The position numbers were made by a program, and so were the translations under genes. The notes under the pieces were generated by a model that saw only the letters and a program-made list of their open reading frames with translations, was not told the DNA's origin and made no database searches. This document shows, in pieces, positions 16,661 to 25,956 of a stretch of DNA of 45,120 nt (the first letter of the stretch is position 1; each line of letters opens with the position of its first letter). Source of the DNA: Chloroflexota bacterium (GTDB lineage Bacteria > Chloroflexota > UBA11872); contig JAJDVX010000015.1 of assembly GCA_022825895.1 (NCBI GenBank), positions 1 to 45,120 of the forward strand, given 5' to 3'.

Positions 16661-17764
16661 TTAGAAACGAGCGCGCAGCGGTCGGTCTACTGCGTAGCGA
16701 GTGTCGTAGCGTCCTGGAAACTCGACGGGGAGTTCACCTGAGTCGATTGCTTCGATGAGCGGCGATCCCATCGTGCGCAGCGGCAGACGCACGAGGGTGT
16801 GGGTGCGGGCGGATTCGTACATGGCCATCATGACTTCCTGGTTCCTGATGGCCAGATGCGCGTCGTTGCGGTTGTCGGCGGCGTCGCCGCGCGCCCAGCG
16901 GGCCAGGCCGTCCAATTCGCGCAGGAACACGTTGTCCAGGGTCTGCGTTGGCGCCGGCGTCTCCGTCACACCGTGGCCCCGGCGCACGAGGCGAACGGCG
17001 AAGTCGGGCGCCAGGAACGCGCTGGGCCACATGAGCACGCCGTCGGTTCCGGTCACCGTCTGGTACTGCCAGTCGTAGGCCGGATTGGGCGGAATATCGC
17101 CTTCGAACGAGACGCGAATGTCGCCGGCGAATGAGATCAGGCCACCTGACAGCTCTTCGGAGGGCCAGCCGCGCTCGTAGCGGTCGCTGCGGCGCTGGAC
17201 GTTGGCGATGACCCACTCGGGCTCGGGATCACCCAGCACGTATTGCATGTAGCTGAGGACGTGGGTGCCGTTATTCATCAGGCCGCCCTCTTCGAGGCAG
17301 ACGGTGGCCGTGAGCGGCGTGCCGATGGCACCCTCGGCCACGAGCGCCCGGGCCTGCTCATGCACGGTGTACCAGCGCATCATGTGGCCGATGGCCAGCT
17401 TGACGCCGTTTTGCTGACAGGCCGCCAGCATGGCTTGCGCCTCGCCGAGGCTGCCGGCCATGGGTTTCTCGCAAAGGATGGCGCGCGGCGGATAGCGGGT
17501 GGCGGCCAGAATGGTCTGCGGGGCATGCCAGCGGGCCGGCGTGGCGATGCTGAGGAGGTCGGGGCGCTGCTCGTCGAGCATCTGCTCGAAGTCGCGGTAG
17601 CGGCGCAGGGTCGGAAACTGGCGCTTCGCACGGTCAAGCGGCGCCGGATCCACGTCGCAGACAGCGGTTAGCTCGACGCCCGGGACCTGAAGGTAGGTGC
17701 TCGCGTGCTGGCGGCCGGCCCAGTTGAGGCCGACGACGGCGGCGCGCAGGGGTTCGACCGACAT
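16661..17764 (-). CDS. Gfo/Idh/MocA-family oxidoreductase
   Basis: A 367-residue NAD(P)-dependent sugar-type dehydrogenase. The N-terminal Rossmann fold begins AAVVGLNWAGRQH, the acidic residue ending strand two is in AVCDVDP, and the signature CEKPMAGS (E99-K100-P101) is present. The C-terminal alpha/beta domain carries GHMMRWY and a conserved NNGTHVL. The ATG two codons inside the longest reading is preferred because GGAG lies eight bases upstream. Members oxidise or reduce sugar rings and derivatives such as inositol. No transporter or operon partner is next to it; it is divergent from the first hydrolase of the cluster. Confidence 0.9.
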   Translation of the reverse strand: MSVEPLRAAVVGLNWAGRQHASTYLQVPGVELTAVCDVDPAPLDRAKRQFPTLRRYRDFEQMLDEQRPDLLSIATPARWHAPQTILAATRYPPRAILCEKPMAGSLGEAQAMLAACQQNGVKLAIGHMMRWYTVHEQARALVAEGAIGTPLTATVCLEEGGLMNNGTHVLSYMQYVLGDPEPEWVIANVQRRSDRYERGWPSEELSGGLISFAGDIRVSFEGDIPPNPAYDWQYQTVTGTDGVLMWPSAFLAPDFAVRLVRRGHGVTETPAPTQTLDNVFLRELDGLARWARGDAADNRNDAHLAIRNQEVMMAMYESARTHTLVRLPLRTMGSPLIEAIDSGELPVEFPGRYDTRYAVDRPLRARF

Positions 17765-18031
17765 CAGCAACGCTCCGAACGCACCACGTCAGAGATAGTC
17801 CTTACCATGACCATGCGGACACTATGGCGCGTTAGCCCGTACCTTGCCAGGCCCGAGAGCGACGGGTGGGCGTTCGAGGCGAACCACGGCAGTTCGGCAG
17901 GGACGTACGGCGGGCGTGACAGGAGCATGCAGGCGGAGGATTCGTCTGACGAAATGGGTTGCGGTCCTGGCCAGCGACGACCGTATTGATATCGACCAAT
18001 TGTGTCGGACCTGGGCGCGAAGTCTCAGCGG

Positions 18032-19627
18032 ATGAGGCGTCGCCTGCCCTGGCCGCGGGGCCTAATCCGACGTCGTGTGCTGGCCACGCTGGCCGGTCTC
18101 GCAAGTCTGGCGGCAATTGCCGTAATTGTCGTGGCGGCCACCAGACCCGGTCCGGAACTCCCAGCCTGCGAAACCGCCACATTCACGCCGCCGGACTTTC
18201 AATCGCCGCCGTTCGCGTTCGATCCAGAGGCACGCGCTTCGGCGTTAGGCCAAGCCATGGTGAACAGGGATTACCACCGCGCCTACGGAATGATGGCGCT
18301 GGAGGCACTACCTCTCGACTCATTCTGCGATTTCACGCTGAAATACCGCTGGTTTCCGACCAGTGACGACAGCCGAACGTTCGACGAAATCGACCACGTT
18401 CGGATCCTGGGTTTCGATCCTTTCTCGGATTCGCTAGACGTCCAACTGCGCCTGGTTGAGCGCACCCAGACAGACGAAGGGACGCCGGCCGCTGCCGGAT
18501 ACGTCACCGTGAGGCTCCTGCGCGACGGGCGCTTCACGTTTCTCGACGTCGACGAGGCCATGACCGACGAGGGTCCGGTAACGGATTTTCCGCCGCCGCC
18601 GTACGCGAACTTGTCGGCCTTTGAGGAAACCGAAGTCGTGGTGGGACGGGCGCCCTGGGAACTGGACGGCACACTCACGGTGCCTCGAGGGCCAGGGCCC
18701 TTCCCCGCCGTGGTGCTGGTGCATGGGAGCCGCTATTCCGATCGCGACGGTACTGCGGACGCGACCAAGGCGTTTCGGGACCTGGCGTGGGGGCTGTCCA
18801 GCCAGGGTGTGGCCGTGCTTCGCTACGACAAGCGCACGCTGACGCACGCGCTGGCATTTGCGCGTCAGCCGGACTTCACCCTGGACGACGAACTGGTGAA
18901 CGACGCGCTGGCAGCGCTGGCGCTGCTGCGTGAGACGCCACGAATCGATCCGGCGCGATTATTTGTGCTGGGTGCGAGTCTGGGAGGATTCGCCGCGCCG
19001 CGTATCGCTCAACGCGATCCCGGGCTTGCTGGCCTGATCATGGTCTCTGCACCGAGTGGAACGCGGTTGGAGAAGCTTATTCGAAATGCTGAACGGAGGT
19101 CCGAACCTGACGCCCACCTTGACGAAGCATTCTTGCGCCGGTTCGAAACGAGGCTGCGGGCCCGCGCCAAGGCACGGGCGGCGCTGGCCGCGGGCGTGGC
19201 GCCGTCCCTCGACCTGCGCGCGCGCGCCGCCTACCACCTGGATATTGCCGATTACCGGCCGGAGTTGGTGGCTCGCGACCTCCCCGTGCCCTTGCTAAGC
19301 CTGCACGGTGGGCTCGATGGGCAGCTGGATACCGAAGAATCCATGGGCTGGATTCGCAGTCTCCGTGGCCGGGACGACGTTACGTTTCGTATGTACCCCT
19401 ATCACGGCCACATTCTGTACGACGCGATCGAGGAGGCGACATGGCAGGAGCTGCACGGACCGGACCCGCGGCCCCGCATCCACGTGAGTCCGTTGGCGAT
19501 CTGGGACATCGCGGGATGGATTAAAGGTTGGAGAGCACGACAGGCCTGCGTGGACTGGCGGGCGTGGTTTGCGGCCTGTCACGGCGGCCCGACCGCCGAG
19601 TTCCGAGGGACAGCCTTCAACCCGTGA
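18032..19627 (+). CDS. Membrane-anchored alpha/beta hydrolase, paralogue 1 of 5
   Basis: A 531-residue protein: basic N-terminus, one membrane helix (about 18-38), a domain of roughly 150 residues resembling DUF3887 (PPFAFDPEARASALGQAM), then an alpha/beta hydrolase domain. The nucleophile is S316 in VLGASLGG, and the acid and base are probably D429 (GGLDG) and H460. The oxyanion segment is LVHGSRYSDRDG. Cysteines C46/C99 and C506/C516 match those of the other four copies. The charge pattern places the catalytic domain outside the membrane, where disulfides could form. The ATG is chosen by alignment with the other N-termini; a GTG 30 bases upstream is possible. The substrate is unknown; esterase or peptidase activity is plausible. 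Confidence 0.85.
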   Translation: MRRRLPWPRGLIRRRVLATLAGLASLAAIAVIVVAATRPGPELPACETATFTPPDFQSPPFAFDPEARASALGQAMVNRDYHRAYGMMALEALPLDSFCDFTLKYRWFPTSDDSRTFDEIDHVRILGFDPFSDSLDVQLRLVERTQTDEGTPAAAGYVTVRLLRDGRFTFLDVDEAMTDEGPVTDFPPPPYANLSAFEETEVVVGRAPWELDGTLTVPRGPGPFPAVVLVHGSRYSDRDGTADATKAFRDLAWGLSSQGVAVLRYDKRTLTHALAFARQPDFTLDDELVNDALAALALLRETPRIDPARLFVLGASLGGFAAPRIAQRDPGLAGLIMVSAPSGTRLEKLIRNAERRSEPDAHLDEAFLRRFETRLRARAKARAALAAGVAPSLDLRARAAYHLDIADYRPELVARDLPVPLLSLHGGLDGQLDTEESMGWIRSLRGRDDVTFRMYPYHGHILYDAIEEATWQELHGPDPRPRIHVSPLAIWDIAGWIKGWRARQACVDWRAWFAACHGGPTAEFRGTAFNP

Positions 19628-19732
19628 CGTTCAGGCCGCTGGGACGCGCATGGACGGCGCCGGGTTGGTCACGTTTGACGGCTGCGGCGGCGGCGTACGC
19701 TACAAAGGGCGGTAAGGCGCGACGGAGCGTAG

Positions 19733-21373
19733 ATGAGGGGCTGGAGCCATCCGGCTGCCACCGGGTGCTTCCATTCCAGACTCCGAGTGACTTGGCGGAC
19801 GCCTGCCGGCCTTGCCCTGGCCGCCGGGTTGTTCAGCATCGGGCTGGCTGCGCTGGTGGTTGTGGCGTTCGTCATCATCAGCAGGTCGGCCCCTGCCTGT
19901 GAGGCAGCGACACCGGCGCAGCCGGACTTTGCGGCGGCGCCGTTTGCGTTCGACCCGGAGGCGCGCGCCTTAGCCTTTGGACAGGGGCTCGTCGACCAGG
20001 ACTACCGGCGCGCCTACGCGATGCTGGCCCCGGAGCAGTTTCCCGTCGGCTCGATCTGCGAGCTCGACCTGGAGAGCTTTCGGTCGCTGACCGGCGATGG
20101 GGCGAGCGTTTCCCTGGTGACTCCGCAAGGGATTCCATTGGATGAGGCACGCGGCGGGCGCAATGACTCGCCGCCAACCTCGGCCATGGGTTTCGTGGCT
20201 GCCTACGACAGCATCGAGGTGTTCATCCGGCTGTCACCGCGCCAGCCGTCGGCCAAGACGGCGACCTACCTCCGGCTCACGCTGCTGCGAGACGGTCGTG
20301 TAGCTCAGGGCACACCCCTCGAGCCGCTGATCACGCTGCGTCCGGTCAGGGAGTTTCCGTCCCCGCCGTACGCAGACCCGGAGGCGTTCGAAGAGATCGA
20401 TGTCGTGGTGGGGCTAGCGCCCTGGGCCCTCGGCGGCACGCTGACGATGCCCCGCGGGCCGGGGCCCTTTCCCGCTGTCGTGCTCGTGCCGGGGAGCGGG
20501 TGTCCCGATCGCGACAGCACCGGCGGCGCAGTCAAGCCGAGCCGCGATCTTGCCTGGGGACTGGCAAGTCAAGGCATAGCCGTGCTGCGCTACGACAAGC
20601 GCACGCTGACGCACGCGCTGGCTATTGCACGCCAGCCCGACTTCACGCTTGACGATGAGCTGGTGGACGACGCCCTGGCCGCCGTGGCTTTGCTTCGCCA
20701 GACGGCGCGACTCGATCCCGCGCGCATTTTCGTGCTGGGGAGCAGTTTGGGCGGCTTTGCCGCTCCGCGAATCGCGCAGCGCGATCCTTCGATTGCCGGC
20801 CTCATCATCGAGTCCGCTCCGAGCGGGAGCTTATGGGATGGCTATGAGGGTCACGCGCTACGGATCGCCCAAGCAGATGGGGAAGTATCCGAGATTGAGC
20901 AGCGTCGGATCGACAGAGTCCGGGCGCGTGTGGGAACGATCGAGGCGCTGACTGACGATGGAGCCACGCCCCCTGACATGACTGTGCGCTCGGCCTGCTT
21001 CCGGGATCTTGCCGGATACCGGCCGGAAACCGTGGCGCGCGACGTGAAAGTTCCGATGCTGGTGTTGCACGGCAACCTTGACGGGGTACTCAGCCAGTCC
21101 GATCTCGCAGGCTGGACTCAGAGCCTCCGTGGGCGCCGGGATGTTGTATTCCATCTCTATCACGAGCATTTGCACGGCCTCTTCGATCGGCGCACGGTGA
21201 GCGGACCCGAGATTCGTCCTGCCGGCCACGTCAGCGCGGTGGTCGTGGACGACATTGCGCGTTGGATTGCGGGCGGGCGGCCGGAAAGTCAATGCGTGGA
21301 CATTCATGCTTGGCAGGCGGGTTGCCGTGGTGGCCCTGAGGCGGCATTCCGTGGGGTTGTTCGCGACCCATGA
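19733..21373 (+). CDS. Membrane-anchored alpha/beta hydrolase, paralogue 2 of 5
   Basis: The 546-residue protein has the same layout as copy 1: membrane helix (about 26-50), DUF3887-like region (APFAFDPEARALAFGQGL) and hydrolase domain. Catalytic candidates are S338 (VLGSSLGG), D450 (GNLDG) and H481. The oxyanion HG of copy 1 is PG here. The paired cysteines are C56/C109 and C521/C531, with the same 53- and 10-residue spacings as the other copies. Long blocks are nearly identical to copy 1, such as VLRYDKRTLTHALA and FAAPRIAQRDP, making these two the closest pair. GGAG precedes the ATG at six bases. It follows copy 1 by 105 bases. Confidence 0.85.
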   Translation: MRGWSHPAATGCFHSRLRVTWRTPAGLALAAGLFSIGLAALVVVAFVIISRSAPACEAATPAQPDFAAAPFAFDPEARALAFGQGLVDQDYRRAYAMLAPEQFPVGSICELDLESFRSLTGDGASVSLVTPQGIPLDEARGGRNDSPPTSAMGFVAAYDSIEVFIRLSPRQPSAKTATYLRLTLLRDGRVAQGTPLEPLITLRPVREFPSPPYADPEAFEEIDVVVGLAPWALGGTLTMPRGPGPFPAVVLVPGSGCPDRDSTGGAVKPSRDLAWGLASQGIAVLRYDKRTLTHALAIARQPDFTLDDELVDDALAAVALLRQTARLDPARIFVLGSSLGGFAAPRIAQRDPSIAGLIIESAPSGSLWDGYEGHALRIAQADGEVSEIEQRRIDRVRARVGTIEALTDDGATPPDMTVRSACFRDLAGYRPETVARDVKVPMLVLHGNLDGVLSQSDLAGWTQSLRGRRDVVFHLYHEHLHGLFDRRTVSGPEIRPAGHVSAVVVDDIARWIAGGRPESQCVDIHAWQAGCRGGPEAAFRGVVRDP

Positions 21374-21395
21374 GACACGACCCGTTGGAACTGAC

Positions 21396-21689
21396 GTGCG
21401 CCGCATCCCAATTGCCGTCACGCCGTGGATTGTCACTGAGGTTGGCGAAGCCTGGATTGGACTGCTTCATCCAGACCTGAGGATTGAGTCAGAGGACGAG
21501 TCCGCGTGGGCGTCGACCTGGCGGCTGAGCGCGGGCGGGCTGCTATTCATGGGTTTTCTCGCAGAGGACGGCGGCCTTCGAGTTACAGCCCAGATGCTCC
21601 GCGGGGCGTGCCAGCGCTGTGTCGTGGAAGTGCTTTGGTGCGCGCCGGATATTCGTAAGCAAGGTCAGAGGCCGCAGCAATGCGCTTGA
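21396..21689 (+). CDS. Possible small hypothetical protein
   Basis: In the 384-base gap between paralogues 2 and 3 an open frame could encode about 97 residues from a GTG, including WIVTEVGEAWIGLLHPDL and GLLFMGFLAEDGGLRV. Third-position base use looks coding-like but is not decisive. No ribosome-binding site is clear and I recognise no family. Longer readings of the same frame overlap the end of paralogue 2. It could equally be decayed sequence left by tandem duplication. Confidence 0.28.
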   Translation: MRRIPIAVTPWIVTEVGEAWIGLLHPDLRIESEDESAWASTWRLSAGGLLFMGFLAEDGGLRVTAQMLRGACQRCVVEVLWCAPDIRKQGQRPQQCA

Positions 21690-21757
21690 TACCGCCTTGC
21701 ACATGAACTCACTATGGAGGCCTGAGCCAGGGGCACTCGGCCAGGAGTGGGCGCGGC

Positions 21758-23299
21758 ATGCGGATTCAGCCAGGGACGTGGCGGTTGCGCGCGGCCTGGT
21801 TTACACACGCCGGCCTGGCTGCCGTCGTTGGACTGGCTGGCAGCGGCCTGGTCGTGCTCGTCGGTCTGACGCTCCTGGTCGACAGACTTGCGGTCCCGGC
21901 TTGTGAGGCCGCTTCGCCGACGCCGCCGAATCAAGAGGCGGCACCCTTCGCGTTCGATCCGGAGGCGCGCGCGCAGGCGTTTGTGCAGGCAATGGCCAGC
22001 AACGACTTTCAGACCGCGTACGGGATGGTGGCTCTTGAAGAGTTTGGCAGCGCCTCGCTCTGCGAGCTGAACCTCGAGCACTTCTGGCGAGCGGTCGCCA
22101 ACGGCCACACGACCTTGCTGTCGGTGGAACGATTCTCTCCACTGGTCTACGCGGCCGTGTACGACTACCTGTCAATCCGGCTGCGCCTCACGTTTGGCGC
22201 GGACGGGGAGACAGAGCAGCCGGCGCGCGAAGCCTATATCGAGGTGTTGCTTACCCCGGATGGCCGGACTGCCTCTTTCGGCTATTTCTCCGTTCTGACC
22301 CAACTTGGGTCTCCACCGGAATCACCGCCTCCGCCGTATGCGGCTGCAGAATCGTTCGCGGAGAGCCAGGTCACCGTGGGCACGGCGCCATGGGAGCTTG
22401 GGGGCACGCTGGCGATGCCGCGGGGCGACGGGCCATTTCCCGCCGTCGTCATCCTGGGCACCGGCGGTGGACGTGACGGAGTGGAAGGCGCGAATAAGCG
22501 GGATCGTGATTTCGCCCAAGGGTTGGCCGCGCATGGCGTGGCGGCCTTGCGTTACGACAACCGTTCGTGGGCCTACGGATTGGAAGCTGCACGGCAGCCG
22601 GAGTTCACGATGGCCGACGAAACCGTCGACGATGCCCTGGCAGCCGTAGCTTTGTTGCGGCAGATGCCGCGAATCGATCCGGAGAGGATCTACGTGCTCG
22701 GCATCGGTTTCGCCAGCTTTGCGTCTGTGCGCGCCGCACATCTTGACTCTGAACTTGCCGGATTGATCCTGATCTCACCGTCAGCCGGGCTGATCTGGGA
22801 TTGGGCCTGGCGGGCACACCAGGAGCGCGCCGATGTTGACGAAGTCGTGACGGAGCAGGAGGCACGCGACGTCAAGATGCTCAAGGCGCGGGCGGCAACG
22901 ATTGCGGCCGTTGCCGCCGGAACGGCGCCACCGCCCGACCTTGGCGTTCGCATCGACTATCACCTCAATCTGGTTACGTACCGACCTGAGCGAGCCTCAC
23001 GCACCTTGAGAACCCCCATCCTGGCTCTGTTCGGCGACCGCGATGGCGTTGTGCCGATCGATGACCACGAAGCCTGGATCTCCAACCTCCTGGGGCGTGC
23101 GGATGCCGCAATTCGCGTATATGAGGGGCACAGTCACGGCATGTTCGATGTTCTGAAGATGAGCGGGCCTGAGTCCCGACGGCAAGGCCACGTGGACGAG
23201 GAAGTGATCGTTGACATCGTCGCGTGGATCGAGGGCGACTGGCTGCAACGATCCTGCCGGGAGATTGATGACTTGTACGCCGGCTGCCGCAGTGGCTGA
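21758..23299 (+). CDS. Alpha/beta hydrolase paralogue 3 of 5, catalytic serine replaced
   Basis: A 513-residue protein with the cluster's architecture: N-terminus MRIQPGTWRLRAAWFTH, a membrane helix (about 18-42), a DUF3887-like region and a hydrolase domain. Where the other copies have G-x-S-x-G/A, this one reads VLGIGFAS, putting glycine at the nucleophile position (G317). The likely acid D429 (GDRDG) and base H460 are kept. The oxyanion segment is also altered (ILGTGGGRDG). The four structural cysteines are preserved at C49/C102 and C500/C510. The coding sequence is otherwise intact over its full length, so it looks like a maintained pseudoenzyme rather than a decaying gene. Function is unknown. 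Confidence 0.85.
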   Translation: MRIQPGTWRLRAAWFTHAGLAAVVGLAGSGLVVLVGLTLLVDRLAVPACEAASPTPPNQEAAPFAFDPEARAQAFVQAMASNDFQTAYGMVALEEFGSASLCELNLEHFWRAVANGHTTLLSVERFSPLVYAAVYDYLSIRLRLTFGADGETEQPAREAYIEVLLTPDGRTASFGYFSVLTQLGSPPESPPPPYAAAESFAESQVTVGTAPWELGGTLAMPRGDGPFPAVVILGTGGGRDGVEGANKRDRDFAQGLAAHGVAALRYDNRSWAYGLEAARQPEFTMADETVDDALAAVALLRQMPRIDPERIYVLGIGFASFASVRAAHLDSELAGLILISPSAGLIWDWAWRAHQERADVDEVVTEQEARDVKMLKARAATIAAVAAGTAPPPDLGVRIDYHLNLVTYRPERASRTLRTPILALFGDRDGVVPIDDHEAWISNLLGRADAAIRVYEGHSHGMFDVLKMSGPESRRQGHVDEEVIVDIVAWIEGDWLQRSCREIDDLYAGCRSG

Positions 23300-23442
23300 T
23301 TCGCACTCGCCAACCCGAATAACACGCCAGTCGTTGCTCCGAGCTTCACAGCCCGCTGTTGAGGTATTCGACCATTGCTTGACGACGCGAGCGCTACAGT
23401 GGGTCGCCATCGTTTGCCGCCTGACTACGACGACTCAGGGGA

Positions 23443-24654
23443 GTGGCACCAATCCGAATAACCAATATCCGCTTGACGGAACTGCACGGCCTCTTTGAGT
23501 TGGAGGGTGAGTTCTGGGAGGAGCGGCTGGTGCGGCCGCTGGACGTGTATCCGGAACACAAGCGGGATCCGGACCAGCACATTCCCAAGGCGCGGGACGT
23601 GGACGGCGCCCACGATCTGTCGTGGGTGTTTGTGACGATCGAGACCGATCAGGGCGTGAGCGGGATGGCCGGGCCGATCGACGTGCCTGATGCCTTTGTC
23701 ATCGACACGCAGATCACGCCGTTCATCCTGGGCGCCGACCCGCTTGCCAGCGAGCGGATCTGGGATCAGCTTTACCGATACATGATTCACGGGCGGAAGG
23801 GCTCGCCGATGTTCGCGTTGAGCGCCATCGACACGGCGCTCTGGGACCTGAAGGGCAAGTGGTTGGGGCAGCCGCTGTACCGGCTGTTGGGCGGGCCGGT
23901 CCAGCCTGAGATTCCGGCTTACGCCAGTGCGCTGGGTTTCTCCATCGAGCCCGAGCGGGCAGCGGAACGCGCGCGGCAGTTCGTGGCCGAGGGCTACACG
24001 GCGACCAAGTGGTTCGTGCGCTACGCCCCTGACGACGGCGAGGCGGGCGCCCGGCGCAATGTTGAATTGATGCGCACTCTGCGCGAGGCCGTGGGCGACG
24101 ACGTGGACGTGATGATCGACGCCTGGAGCAGCTGGAACGTGCGATACACGCTGGACATGGCGCGGCGGATGGCCGAGTACCGACCGTACTGGATCGAGGA
24201 GCCGGTCAAGTCTGACGACATTGCCAACTATGCGCGGATTCGGGCGGCGTCACCGGTCCCCATTTCCGGCGGCGAGCACGAGTACACGCGCTGGGGCGCG
24301 CGCGACTACATGAAGGCCGGCGCGGTGGATATCTACCAGGCCGACACGATGTGGGCCGGCGGCGTGAGCGAAATGCTGAAGATCGCGACCATCTGCTCGG
24401 TCTATGACGTGCCGCTGATTCCGCATGGGGCGTCGGTTCCGGTCAACGCGCATCTCAGCGCGGCCTGGCCGCCGCCGCTTTGCCCCTACGTGGAGTACCT
24501 GGTGAAGTGGAACGAGCTGCGGCAGTTCTTCTTCAAGAATCCTGTCAAGCCGGTCAACGGCATGATCAGCCCGCCGGATGGGCCCGGCGTCGGCGTGGAG
24601 ATCGACGAGTCGAAGGTGACCGCCGAGCGTGAACTGAGTTGGCGCGAGGCCTGA
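23443..24654 (+). CDS. Enolase-superfamily acid-sugar dehydratase (L-rhamnonate dehydratase-like)
   Basis: A 403-residue mandelate racemase/muconate lactonizing-type enzyme. Metal ligands are D226 (MIDAW), E252 (WIEEPV) and E278 (GGEHE); the general base or acid is H328 (IPHGASVPVNAH), and K189 lies in ATKWFVRY. The DDGEAG loop, the IPHG-S motif and the C-terminal PVKPVNGMI recall E. coli L-rhamnonate dehydratase (YfaW/RhmD). A related aldonic acid is the likely substrate. The GTG start has AGGGG almost touching it, a short spacing, but no better start exists. It converges on the aldo/keto reductase gene 29 bases away, and the pair splits the hydrolase cluster. Confidence 0.88.
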   Translation: MAPIRITNIRLTELHGLFELEGEFWEERLVRPLDVYPEHKRDPDQHIPKARDVDGAHDLSWVFVTIETDQGVSGMAGPIDVPDAFVIDTQITPFILGADPLASERIWDQLYRYMIHGRKGSPMFALSAIDTALWDLKGKWLGQPLYRLLGGPVQPEIPAYASALGFSIEPERAAERARQFVAEGYTATKWFVRYAPDDGEAGARRNVELMRTLREAVGDDVDVMIDAWSSWNVRYTLDMARRMAEYRPYWIEEPVKSDDIANYARIRAASPVPISGGEHEYTRWGARDYMKAGAVDIYQADTMWAGGVSEMLKIATICSVYDVPLIPHGASVPVNAHLSAAWPPPLCPYVEYLVKWNELRQFFFKNPVKPVNGMISPPDGPGVGVEIDESKVTAERELSWREA

Positions 24655-24683
24655 CAGGCCGGCGGGCCGGCTGAGCCGCAGCG

Positions 24684-25643
24684 CTATCCGGACTTCTGCC
24701 CGCGGATGACGGCGATTTCCTCGGCGCTCAGATACGGCGGATCGCCGACCGGCGTGTTGGCCGCGATGTCGTCGGCGTTGGAGAGTCCGACGATGCATGT
24801 CGACGCGGCTTCATGGCCCAGGACGAATCGCATCGCCGTCTCATACGGCAATTCGTCGCGCAGGTCGGCGATGTCCTGGATGCGTTCGCGCGGGCCGGCG
24901 GCATCGGCCAGGCGCTCGCGGAACATCTCCGACTGACGCCAGTCGCTGGCCGGCAGCGCGGCTAGTTCCTCCTCGCTGAGGAGTATCAACCCGTTGGCAA
25001 ACGGTGAGCGCGCGAAGACTCCGGTTCCGTGTTCGGCTGCCAGCGGCAGCAGCTCATAACCCGCTCCATCATCGACGGCGTTGTAGGGAGTCTCGACCAC
25101 CGGCGCGCCCCAGCGTCGGATGGCTTCGACGGCGGTCTCTGGCTCACCGGTCCTGGCGGAGATGCCCCACCAGCGGATCTTGCCGGCGGCCTGGAGTTCC
25201 TCGAGGACGGCAAAGGGCGCTTCGTGCTTGACGATGTGCAGGGGCGGGTCGTGCAGAAGGTAGGCGTCGATGTATTCGGTGCGCAGGCGGCGCAGGGCCA
25301 GGTCGCAGGCATCGCGAATGCGCTTGGGCGAATAGTCGCGCGGCTGCTTGGCGCCCTGGATGGACTGCGCGCCGTCGGTGCCGGGCAAGTAGCCAACCTT
25401 GCTGATGATGAAGGCGTCGTCGCGACGGCCGTAGAGCGCCTCGCCCAGCAGGACTTCGCTGCGGCCGTTGCCGTAGACCTCGGCCGTATCAAAGGTGGTG
25501 ATGCCGGCGTCGAAGGCCTGCTGGACCAGGCGAACGCCGTCCCAGGCCGGGAAGTCGCCCCAGGCCTGGCCGCCGATTTCCCAACAGCCCATGCAGAGGG
25601 CACTGACACGCTCGCCGGTGGCCCCCAAGCTCCGCATTTCCAT
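24684..25643 (-). CDS. Aldo/keto reductase
   Basis: A 319-residue aldo/keto reductase with tetrad D52 and Y57 (FDTAEVYGNG), K82 (SKVGY) and H131 (YLLHDPP). The ATG with GGGAG seven bases upstream is preferred over a longer reading that would add 62 low-complexity residues. Adjacent to a rhamnonate-dehydratase-like gene, it may act on sugar-derived carbonyls, which is inference. Its first roughly 48 codons have a decayed second copy between hydrolase paralogues 4 and 5, in the same orientation and the same position relative to a hydrolase gene. Confidence 0.92.
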   Translation of the reverse strand: MEMRSLGATGERVSALCMGCWEIGGQAWGDFPAWDGVRLVQQAFDAGITTFDTAEVYGNGRSEVLLGEALYGRRDDAFIISKVGYLPGTDGAQSIQGAKQPRDYSPKRIRDACDLALRRLRTEYIDAYLLHDPPLHIVKHEAPFAVLEELQAAGKIRWWGISARTGEPETAVEAIRRWGAPVVETPYNAVDDGAGYELLPLAAEHGTGVFARSPFANGLILLSEEELAALPASDWRQSEMFRERLADAAGPRERIQDIADLRDELPYETAMRFVLGHEAASTCIVGLSNADDIAANTPVGDPPYLSAEEIAVIRGQKSG

Positions 25644-25956
25644 GGCTGATCTCCCGAGTGTTCCGACAGTGCCCGCCGCGGCGGGGTTTTGGCACGTGGC
25701 ATGCCTGGGCGCGAGTCCGCGACGCATGGCACGCCCGCGGCGCTGGCCTGCGAGCATAGACAATTGGCAGAGTTGAGGGCGCACGAACGACGACAATCCC
25801 GCATGGCCATTTCCGCTCGCCGTGTGCACGGCCGACCGGCAGCGCTTCCAGCTTGATGCTTGTGTGCGTGCCGGCAGTGACGCGACGTGACGTGAGGCGT
25901 CGCGCCGTCCGAGCGCCAGTTGGGGAGCCGTGGCGGCTCGGGGAACCGGAGAGCTT
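25644..25956. other. Divergent intergenic region, no gene seen
   Basis: This 313-base gap separates the divergently transcribed reductase and hydrolase paralogue 4. It must hold both promoters, but I cannot identify convincing -35/-10 pairs. No ORF looks coding. A second in-frame GTG for the hydrolase lies at 25930 with its own GGGAG upstream. Confidence 0.5.

Noticed and set aside
23379..23400. TTGACG...GCTACA resembling a promoter before the enolase gene
   Set aside because: The two elements are too close together for a sigma-70 -35/-10 pair.
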